64,000 nt of DNA from contig JAJPKR010000061.1 of assembly GCA_021323595.1 (NCBI GenBank), positions 1 through 64,000 of the forward strand. The letters are read 5' to 3'. Shown piece by piece: positions 1 to 6,197 of this stretch. The stretch is from Terriglobia bacterium. Lineage in GTDB: Bacteria; Acidobacteriota; Terriglobia; Terriglobales; SCQP01. The notes under the pieces are model-generated. The model was not told where the DNA came from. It ran no database searches and was given only the letters and a program-made list of their open reading frames with translations. The first letter of the stretch is position 1. Each line of letters starts with the position of its first letter. The position numbers and the translations under genes were made by a program.

Positions 1-166
1 AGCGCGATTCCCTCCTTGTCTAGCGCCGGAGCAAAGCGCGACCCCATTATTCAGTTGTCAAACCGCAGCGGAGGCGCAGAAGGCGCGATCCGCGGAGGCT
101 ACCCCTGAGGGGCCTCGTAAGTAGGATTCGGTTTGGGCCAGCGGAGTTGGCCGGGATCACTGGATA
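1..166 (+). repeat. Dispersed structured intergenic repeat, copy A (left-truncated by window edge)
   Basis: Non-coding stretch that aligns by eye with a second copy near 59.5-59.66 kb in the same orientation. Shared blocks are GCCGGAG-AAGCG, GTTGTCAAAC (55-64), a C-run/G-run hairpin (95-116), TAAGTAGGATTC (118-129) and GTTGGCCGG-ATC-CTGGAT (147-165). The distance from GTTGTCAAAC to TAAGTAGG is almost the same in both copies (63 and 61 bases). In this copy the hairpin is GAGG-CTA-CCCC-TGA-GGGG-CCTC. I see no convincing reading frame. It may be a structured RNA or a miniature repeat family. The left end lies outside the window. Confidence 0.6.
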
Positions 167-190
167 AGCGTTCAGCTAGAGGCTGGATGG

Positions 191-206
191 CAGGCAGGAA
201 TGCCTG
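191..206. repeat. Short REP-like hairpin with GGAA tetraloop
   Basis: CAGGCA-GGAA-TGCCTG forms a perfect 6-bp stem closed by a GNRA-type loop. It sits in the otherwise featureless 167-308 stretch between the structured repeat and the end of the leftward phosphoesterase gene. Whether it is a terminator, a REP element or chance cannot be decided here. There is no T-run after it. Confidence 0.35.
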
Positions 207-308
207 GGCTACGGCTCCGGGCTGGCAAGCAGGCGGGGAAGTTGGGGTATCGGACAGCGGCGCTGGGCCGAGGGGTCGGGGCTTAGAGGCGGCCGGCTGG
301 CGCCTGAA

Positions 309-1052
309 TCAGATCGCGACCTTGGCAAACGTGGCCAGCATTTCTTCTTCCGAGCGCGGGCGCAAGATGGCGTGTTCGGCGAAATCCTCGGCCTGGGGAT
401 AAGCCGTCGCGCGAACGCAGGCGGCGGCCGCGGCGAAGTCGTACGCAGTGCGGCGGTGCTCCAGCCGCGGCCCGAGCAGCAGCCAGCAAGCGCCGGGCGG
501 ACCGAAGGGCATGCCCACGCTGCCGGCATTGACGATGCGCACACCGCCCACCGTGCGGTCAAATTGCATGTGCGTGTGGCCGCAGACCACGGTGGCGGCG
601 CCGACGCCGGCGAAGGCGGGCTGCACGCGCTCCTCCGGCGTGAGCCGGGTGAAGATTTCGGTATCGCTGCGCGGCGTGGCGTGGCAGAACAGCACTTCGC
701 CGGCTTCCGGAACCGCCAGCCGCAGCGTTTTCGGCCAACTCGCGATGATCTGCATCTCCCGCGGCCCGAACTGGCCCGCCACCCAGCGCACCGCCTCGCG
801 GGCGGAAGCGGGCAAGGCGCCGGTATCCCTGCCCTGCATCGCTTCGAGCACGGCGCGGTCGCCATTGCCTTGAAGGAAATCCACCGGCAGCGGCAGTGCG
901 AGCAAGCGGGCCAGGGTTTCCCGCGGCAACGGGCCCGGAACCACGTCGCCGCCGACCAGGATCCGCTCCACGCCGGCCTGTTGCGCTTCGGCTAGCACGG
1001 CATCGAGCGCGGGCAAGTTGCCGTGAATGTCGTAGAGCACCGCGATGCGCAT
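309..1052 (-). CDS. Metallophosphoesterase, YfcE/calcineurin-like
   Basis: A 247-residue soluble phosphoesterase of the calcineurin-like superfamily, which hydrolyses phosphomono- or diesters with two metal ions. All motif blocks are visible in order: D8-x-H10 (YDIHGN), GGD at 34-36, GNGDR at 62-66 (the usual GNHE/GNCD position), the lone H124 in LFCHATP, and GHTH at 158-161. Length and the missing signal peptide fit the cytoplasmic MJ0936/YfcE-like group. The ATG start gives MRIAVLYDIHGN, with the first metal motif at the expected distance. The kinase-like gene lies about 110 bases upstream on the same strand. The substrate cannot be read from sequence. Confidence 0.9.
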   Translation of the reverse strand: MRIAVLYDIHGNLPALDAVLAEAQQAGVERILVGGDVVPGPLPRETLARLLALPLPVDFLQGNGDRAVLEAMQGRDTGALPASAREAVRWVAGQFGPREMQIIASWPKTLRLAVPEAGEVLFCHATPRSDTEIFTRLTPEERVQPAFAGVGAATVVCGHTHMQFDRTVGGVRIVNAGSVGMPFGPPGACWLLLGPRLEHRRTAYDFAAAAACVRATAYPQAEDFAEHAILRPRSEEEMLATFAKVAI

Positions 1053-1161
1053 CGCCCGGAGTCCCGCGGACGATCTTATCGCGCCTGAGGGCGGCGCTCC
1101 GCGATGGCGCCGTCGTGTTCGCGGCGAAAGCGCGGCGCAGGGTTGGAAGCGGGAGGGCGGC

Positions 1162-2229
1162 TCAGCGGCTGCCCTGGCGCGCAGCGCCCTCGCCGCGCGC
1201 GAGCGCGCGGCGCAGCCGCGCCAGCACCGGCGGCGAGGGCTCGCGGCCGAGCGCGCGCAAGGCGAGGAGAAAGGCGCCGCCCAAGGGCGGCAGCTCGGGC
1301 GCGACCAGCTCCACCGCGCCGGCGCCCGCCTCTTCCGCCTGGCGGGCGAGCTCGTCGCGCAGGGGCACGAGCACGGTGTCGCCGGCGCGAAAGATCGCGC
1401 CCTGCGGCGCCACCCACGCCGGCGAGCCCAGATCGGGCTCGCGCCGGCGCAGGCGCGCGATCACCGCGACGGCTTGGCCGGCCAGCGCCGCCATGCCGCG
1501 GCGCACGATGGCCGCCGCCACCGCGTCCCCGCGCGCGGCCACGCGCAGCACCGCCGGGGCCAGCGCTCCGAACTGCGCCGGCGTCAGCAGCGGCCGGTAG
1601 ACGGCATCGGCCAAGGCGGCGAAGGAAGGCAGCCGCAGCCCGCGCTTGACCACGGCGGCCAGGGCGGTGGGCGGGCCGCTGCCGTCGAAGGCGCGCGCCG
1701 CCGCCGCGATGGCCTGCCGCCCCAGCCATTGGCCGCTGCCTTCGTCGCCGAGCAGCCAGCCCCAGCCGCCAGCCCGGGTCCAGAACGGGCCCGCGCCTTG
1801 GCCCAAAACGATCGAGCCGGTGCCGCTGATGACGACCACGCAGGGCCGGTTTTCGCGCGCGCGGGCGCCGAGCGCGCCGACGAGCGCGAGGCGGGCATCG
1901 GGCTCGACGCGGCCGCGGGCGCGCGGCGCGAGCCGCCGCAGCACGCGCGCCACCGCCGCGCCGCCGGCGCCGTCGTAGCCGATGCCCGCCACCCCCGCCA
2001 CCCAGGCCGCCAGCCGCAGTCCGGGCACCCGGGCGGCGCGCAGCGCCTGCCGCGCCGCCGCCTCCCAATGCGCCCCGGCTTGGCCACCCGCGGCCAGGCG
2101 ATTGCCGGCGCCGGCCTCGCCGCGGCCGAGCACGCGCCCCGCCGCCGTCGCCACCAGCGCCCGCGTATGGGTGGCGCCGGCATCGAGCAGCAGCAGCACC
2201 GCGTCGTCGCCGTCGCTAGGGCGCGGCAA
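1162..2229 (-). CDS. N-acetylglucosamine kinase-like BadF/BadG/BcrA/BcrD-family ATPase
   Basis: About 355 residues of the ASKHA fold. The phosphate-1 motif [12 protein letters not shown] lies at the N-terminus, the phosphate-2 motif [10 protein letters not shown] follows mid-protein, then [13 protein letters not shown], the combination seen in eukaryotic-type N-acetylglucosamine kinases and the BadF/BcrA ATPase family. Likely role: ATP-dependent phosphorylation of an amino sugar in the cytoplasm, for example in peptidoglycan or chitin salvage. The frame stays open upstream to 2403, but that part translates the end of the channel gene out of frame, so the start was moved to TTG at 2229. GTG at 2199 is an alternative. 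Either way it overlaps or nearly abuts the channel gene, suggesting co-transcription. Confidence 0.82.
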   Translation of the reverse strand: MPRPSDGDDAVLLLLDAGATHTRALVATAAGRVLGRGEAGAGNRLAAGGQAGAHWEAAARQALRAARVPGLRLAAWVAGVAGIGYDGAGGAAVARVLRRLAPRARGRVEPDARLALVGALGARARENRPCVVVISGTGSIVLGQGAGPFWTRAGGWGWLLGDEGSGQWLGRQAIAAAARAFDGSGPPTALAAVVKRGLRLPSFAALADAVYRPLLTPAQFGALAPAVLRVAARGDAVAAAIVRRGMAALAGQAVAVIARLRRREPDLGSPAWVAPQGAIFRAGDTVLVPLRDELARQAEEAGAGAVELVAPELPPLGGAFLLALRALGREPSPPVLARLRRALARGEGAARQGSR

Positions 2230-3196
2230 CGATGCGCTCCTCGCCGCCCAGCGGCGCCGGCTCGACGGCGTGAAACCGGCTCCAGTCCACCCGCAAGTGC
2301 CCATCCTGCGCGGGCGAAACCAGGGGCGCGAACTTCGCGCCCCAAACGATTTCGTCGGCGGTGTAGGAGGAGCGGCTGTGCACGGTCTGGAAGAAGGTTT
2401 CATCCACCGCGGTGATGAGGACCAGGAATTCCGCTTCCGCCTCCAGCATGCGTTCCCGGGTCCAGCCGCGCAGCGGGCTCGCGTCGTCGATCGGATGCAC
2501 CACGGTCCAATTCAGCGGGAAAAAGGTCACGGTCTCGCGCTCGAGCGCGAGCGCATAGTAGCGCCGCATGCGCTGGCCCGCTCCGTCGGCTTCAAAGCGG
2601 CTAAGGAGCAACTGCGCGCGCAACTCGATGAGCTGGTTCTCGCGGCGGTTGACCACGCGGAACTCAAAGGCGGTGATGCCGCGATAGGGCGCGATCACCG
2701 CCTTTTCGCTATAGAGAATGTCGGCGCGCGGCCGCGAAAACCGCGCCAGGATCAGGCCCGCCGCGAAGGCGAAGCCCAGCAACCCGACCAGGGATTCGGC
2801 CGTGACCACCAAGTTGGCGGCGAGACCATTCGGCACCACGTTGCCGTAGCCGATGGTGGCGCAGGTATGAATGCTGAAGAAAAACGCGCGCCAGAACGGT
2901 CCCGTGCCGGCGGAGCCGCGCAGGGCGTCCGGCCCGCACAGCAGATAGATGCCGGCGAAGACGACGTTGAGCAGCAGATAGGCGGCGGCCAGCAGCGCGA
3001 AGAACCTCGTCCAGGAGATATTGAGCAGCAGGTGATAGCTGCCCAATCGCGCCCAGGGGCTGTGGCTATATTCATCGACGTTGAAGCTGCCGTCGCGGTT
3101 GAGCAGCCGCAGCCGCCGCTGGCTCGACAGCACGGATCCGAAGCCGAGATCGCGCTCTTCCTGCTCGGGATCGTAGACTTTGGGCATCGGCCTCAT
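2216..3196 (-). CDS. Inward-rectifier potassium channel, KirBac type
   Basis: A 326-residue K+ channel. An N-terminal cytoplasmic slide region precedes TM1 (about 62-85), the pore helix and the selectivity filter TIGYG (114-118), then TM2 (about 128-150). After that comes a C-terminal immunoglobulin-like Kir cytoplasmic domain ([18 protein letters not shown], then the [13 protein letters not shown] block typical of Kir proteins). Length matches KirBac family members. It sits in the inner membrane and conducts K+ under gating by its cytoplasmic domain. The next gene downstream (a sugar-kinase homologue) starts inside its 3' end, so the pair is probably one transcript, although no functional link is obvious. 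Confidence 0.93.
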   Translation of the reverse strand: MRPMPKVYDPEQEERDLGFGSVLSSQRRLRLLNRDGSFNVDEYSHSPWARLGSYHLLLNISWTRFFALLAAAYLLLNVVFAGIYLLCGPDALRGSAGTGPFWRAFFFSIHTCATIGYGNVVPNGLAANLVVTAESLVGLLGFAFAAGLILARFSRPRADILYSEKAVIAPYRGITAFEFRVVNRRENQLIELRAQLLLSRFEADGAGQRMRRYYALALERETVTFFPLNWTVVHPIDDASPLRGWTRERMLEAEAEFLVLITAVDETFFQTVHSRSSYTADEIVWGAKFAPLVSPAQDGHLRVDWSRFHAVEPAPLGGEERIVAAP

Positions 3197-3340
3197 CCTA
3201 GCCTAGCGCCGCGGCCGCCGGCCGCCGGCCGCGCCCGCGCGCCGCCAGCCGCCATCGGTTGGCCTCCGCCTTGCGGCTTCTCGCCGCAAGAGTTGACGCG
3301 GCTGTCGCGGCGCGCCTACCATACGCCTACGGTCGCACCC

Positions 3341-3700
3341 ATGCCGGCGCCGGCGCACATTCCCGACAAGCTCTATTTCCGCATCGGCGAAGTCGCGCGC
3401 ATGGCCGGCGTCGAGCCGTACGTGCTGCGCTTTTGGGAAACCGAATTTCCCGCGCTCAAGCCGGGCAAGAGTTCCACCGGGCAGCGCCTCTACCGCCGCC
3501 GCGAAGTCGAGTTGGCGCTGGAGATCAAGCGGCTGCTGCACGAGCAGGGCTTCACGATCGCCGGCGCCCGGCAGCAACTCAAAGAGCGCAAGAAGAACCC
3601 GCGGCAGCCGGAGCTGGGCTTTAGCGCGGCCGCGCCGGCGCCGCTGGCCAAAATGCGGCGCGAGCTCGAAGAGATCCTCGGCCTGCTGAACAAACGCTGA
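3341..3700 (+). CDS. MerR-family transcriptional regulator
   Basis: A 119-residue regulator. The winged-helix MerR domain starts at once ([23 protein letters not shown], about 9-31), followed by the wing and the [33 protein letters not shown] dimerisation helix. There is no cysteine-rich or effector-binding extension, so no ligand can be assigned. This compact form resembles the MerR-like protein often found beside ihfA in other bacteria; ihfA is not seen here. ATG was chosen because the domain begins eight residues later. It is transcribed away from the channel gene, with no visible terminator before the BlaI promoter region. Confidence 0.88.
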   Translation: MPAPAHIPDKLYFRIGEVARMAGVEPYVLRFWETEFPALKPGKSSTGQRLYRRREVELALEIKRLLHEQGFTIAGARQQLKERKKNPRQPELGFSAAAPAPLAKMRRELEEILGLLNKR

Positions 3701-3751
3701 ATTCTAGGGATGTCAAGCCGCGCCGGCCGGCGCGGGGCGCGAAAGCACACT

Positions 3752-3764
3752 CTTAAACATTTAG
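3752..3764. promoter_or_regulatory. Candidate BlaI operator 1
   Basis: CTTAA-ACA-TTTAG is an imperfect dyad of the form CTWAA-N3-TTWAG. The same dyad recurs at 3804-3816. It abuts a TTGACA hexamer (3765-3770), so a bound repressor would block RNA polymerase. Assignment to BlaI rests on the position directly before blaI and on the two-copy pattern. Confidence 0.6.
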
Positions 3765-3794
3765 TTGACAGCGGGCCGGGAGGGGAGCTAGGCT
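3765..3794 (+). promoter_or_regulatory. Candidate promoter of the BlaI-M56 cluster
   Basis: A perfect -35 hexamer TTGACA (3765-3770) is followed after 18 bases by a weak -10, TAGGCT (3789-3794). It lies between the two CTTAA-N3-TTTAG dyads, as expected for an autorepressed blaI promoter. The -10 matches only three of six positions, so this is moderate evidence. Confidence 0.45.
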
Positions 3795-3803
3795 CGGTGA
3801 GGT

Positions 3804-3816
3804 CTTAAGGATTTAG
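3804..3816. promoter_or_regulatory. Candidate BlaI operator 2
   Basis: CTTAA-GGA-TTTAG repeats the dyad of operator 1, 52 bases further on and just before the GTG start of the BlaI-type gene. With the flanking T either side, the match to operator 1 extends to TCTTAA-N2-ATTTAGTT. The placement downstream of the predicted transcription start suits a roadblock operator. Confidence 0.6.
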
Positions 3817-3834
3817 TTTTTCGGAGCCGATCGC

Positions 3835-4233
3835 GTGCCGCGCAAGCCCTCCACCACACTCACCGAAGCCGAGCAGCGCCTGATGGAAGTGCTCTGGCGC
3901 CGGGGCGAAGCCACCGTCGCCGAGGTCGTCGAGGCGCTGCCGGCCGAACTCGGCCTCGCTTACAACACCGTGCTGACCACGCTGCGCATCCTCGAACGCA
4001 AGGGCTATCTGCGGCACCGGCAGCGGCCGGGCGCGCGCGCGTTCGTCTATCGCCCGCGCGTGGCCCGCGCCGAAGCGCGGCGGCGCGCGGTGCGCGACCT
4101 GCTGCGCCGCTTTTTCGGCCAGTCCCACGAAGCGCTGGTGTTGAATCTTTTGCAAGACGAGCCGCTGGAGGAGGCCGAGCGGAAGCGGATCCGCGCCCTG
4201 CTCGACGCCATGGACCGGGAGGCAAAGTCATGA
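3835..4233 (+). CDS. BlaI/MecI/CopY-family repressor
   Basis: A 132-residue winged-helix repressor. The family signature runs TEAEQRLMEVLWRRGEATVAEVVEALP, then LAYNTVLTTLRILERKGYLRHRQ (recognition helix and wing), then FVYRPRV and a C-terminal dimerisation helix region ending LEEAERKRIRALLDAM. In the known systems this protein dimerises on operator dyads and is inactivated by proteolysis triggered by its membrane partner. The next gene is such a partner (M56 peptidase), overlapping by 4 bases (ATGA). Start is GTG, preceded by two candidate operators, implying autoregulation. The cleavage site cannot be identified by eye. Confidence 0.93.
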   Translation: MPRKPSTTLTEAEQRLMEVLWRRGEATVAEVVEALPAELGLAYNTVLTTLRILERKGYLRHRQRPGARAFVYRPRVARAEARRRAVRDLLRRFFGQSHEALVLNLLQDEPLEEAERKRIRALLDAMDREAKS

Positions 4234-6167
4234 ATTTCTGGCTGGCAACGCTCAATCAGGCGGCAGCGACCGGGCTGGCGGCGCTGCTGAACACGCTTTG
4301 GTACGCGGCGGCGGTGGTGGCGCTGGCTTGGCTGCTGCTGCCGCGCTGGCAGCGGCTGAACGCGGCCACGCGCTATTGGATCTGGACCGGAGTGCTCGGC
4401 TTCATGCTCGCGCTGCCTTTTTTGCCCTCAGCCCTGGCGCACCGCGCCGCAGCGGCCGCGCCCACTCCGGCGGCGGCGCAACGGCTCGCGACCGCGGCGG
4501 CGCCGCCGGCGGCCGGCGTGCAGCCCGCGAAGACCTTCGTCACCCTCGAGGCCGCGCCGCGCGCCCGGTTCTGGCCGCTCTGGCTGCTGCTGGCTTGGGC
4601 CGTCGCGGCGGCTTGGAAGCTGCGCGGCATCGCCCGCGCACTCGCGGAGGTGCGCCGCCTCAAGCGCGCCGCCGCGCCGGTGAGGGAAGCCGCCTTGCCG
4701 CTCCATCTCGCCCGCAAGGTGCGCCTGCTGGCCTCCGGCGAGGCCGCCTCGCCGATGGCGGTCGGCTATCGGAGCCCGGCGGTGATCATCTCGCCGCAGA
4801 TGCTCTCACGGCTGGAAGAGCGGGAGCGCCAGGACGTGCTCTTGCACGAGCTCGCGCACCTGGCCCGCTACGACGACTGGCTGGCCTTGCTCGTGGCCGG
4901 CTGCGGCGCGCTGCTGGCGCTGCATCCGCTGGCCGGCGCGGTGATCGGCCGCATCGAGCGCGAGCGGGAAATGGCCTGCGACGATTTCGTGGTGGCGCGC
5001 ACCGGCCGCGCACGCGGCTATGCGCGCAGCTTGGCGCGCCTGCACGATTTGCGCTGCGCCGCCGGCACGCGGCTGCTCGCGGCCGGCCTGGTCGGCCGGC
5101 GCTCGGCGCTGCGGGCGCGGCTGGAGTCGCTCGCGCGCCGCGGCCGCGGCTTTTCCCCGCGGCCGTCGTTCGCCGGCCTGGGCGCCGGGGCTTTGCTGCT
5201 GGCGCTGCTGCTCGCCGCCGCGGGGCTGATTCCCAATTGGATCGCGATTGCCGCCGGGCAAGAGGCCGCGCCACGCGCGTTCTACGCCGCCTCGATCAAG
5301 CCCGGCGACGCCAACGCCCACCAGCGCATGCTGCAACTGCTGCCCGGCGGGCGCTTCAATGCGATCAACGTCAGCTTGAAAACGCTCGTGCTCTACGCCT
5401 ACGACATCAAGCCCGCGCAGCTCGAGCGACTGCCCTCGTGGGCGAGCTCCAGGCTCTATTCAATTCAAGCGGTGCCGCCGCCGAACGGGCCCAACTTGCC
5501 GCGCGCCGAAGGCAGCGACGCGATACGCGAAATGCTGCGCACGCTGCTCGCCGATCGTTTCGGGCTGCGGGTGCACCGGGTGACCAAACAGATGGACGTG
5601 GATGAGCTCGTCGTCGCCAAGGGCGGGCCGAAGTTGAAGCCCGCGCCGCCCGGCGAGCGCCTGATCCCGCCCAGCGGCGCGCCGCAGCCGGCGGCCGGCG
5701 AGAAGGCGATGCGCAAACCCGCCGGCGCCGAGCACGATGCCTCCGTTGGCGGCGAGGAGATGCTGCGCGGCAGCGGCGGCAAGCCGGCGTTGGTGCGCAT
5801 GATGCCCGGCCAATTCATCGGCCAGGACGCGCCGCTGGAATCGCTGGTCTCCATCCTCTCGCGGGATCTCGGCCGCATGGTCGTGGATCGCACCGGCCTA
5901 ACCGGCCGCTACGACTTCACGCTGACTTGGAGGCCGGGACCGGGCGAGCGGGGAATGGCGGCCTTCGCCGGGCGGCCCACGGACCAGCCGGTGGGCGGCG
6001 CACCGGTACCCGATGCGCCGGGCCCCGGCCCCGCACCCGAAGTGAATTTCACCGGTCCTTCGCTCTTCACCGCGCTGCGCGAGCAGTTGGGCCTCGAGCT
6101 AAAGCCCGCCAAAGGTCCGGTCGGGGTGATCGTGGTGGATCACGTCGCTCCGCCCACGCCCAATTAG
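4230..6167 (+). CDS. M56-family membrane metallopeptidase with C-terminal TIGR03435 (DUF3738) domain
   Basis: A 645-residue BlaR1/MecR1-like sensor-protease. Predicted TM segments lie at about 15-37, 50-66 and 113-130. The zinc site HELAH is at 206-210, with a likely third ligand E247 in EREMACDD, and a last TM at about 312-336. The outer part (about 345-645) is not a penicillin-binding sensor but a TIGR03435-type domain (RAFYAASIKPGDA, GGRFNAINVSLKTLVLYAYDI, LLADRFGLRVHRVTKQM, VVDRTGLTGRYDFTLTW). The family picture is that an external cue activates the zinc site, which leads to BlaI inactivation. Here the cue is unknown. It overlaps blaI by 4 bases and is followed 30 bases later by the Oar receptor gene, suggesting one regulatory unit. 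Confidence 0.9.
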   Translation: MNFWLATLNQAAATGLAALLNTLWYAAAVVALAWLLLPRWQRLNAATRYWIWTGVLGFMLALPFLPSALAHRAAAAAPTPAAAQRLATAAAPPAAGVQPAKTFVTLEAAPRARFWPLWLLLAWAVAAAWKLRGIARALAEVRRLKRAAAPVREAALPLHLARKVRLLASGEAASPMAVGYRSPAVIISPQMLSRLEERERQDVLLHELAHLARYDDWLALLVAGCGALLALHPLAGAVIGRIEREREMACDDFVVARTGRARGYARSLARLHDLRCAAGTRLLAAGLVGRRSALRARLESLARRGRGFSPRPSFAGLGAGALLLALLLAAAGLIPNWIAIAAGQEAAPRAFYAASIKPGDANAHQRMLQLLPGGRFNAINVSLKTLVLYAYDIKPAQLERLPSWASSRLYSIQAVPPPNGPNLPRAEGSDAIREMLRTLLADRFGLRVHRVTKQMDVDELVVAKGGPKLKPAPPGERLIPPSGAPQPAAGEKAMRKPAGAEHDASVGGEEMLRGSGGKPALVRMMPGQFIGQDAPLESLVSILSRDLGRMVVDRTGLTGRYDFTLTWRPGPGERGMAAFAGRPTDQPVGGAPVPDAPGPGPAPEVNFTGPSLFTALREQLGLELKPAKGPVGVIVVDHVAPPTPN

Positions 6168-6197
6168 CGCGCCGGCAGCCCAGCCCGAGAGGACGCC

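Noticed and set aside
1045-2415. Long rightward frame opposite the kinase gene
   Set aside because: Arg/Ala/Gln-rich with no fold-like pattern; it is the antisense of a gene with clear ASKHA motifs in a GC-rich genome.
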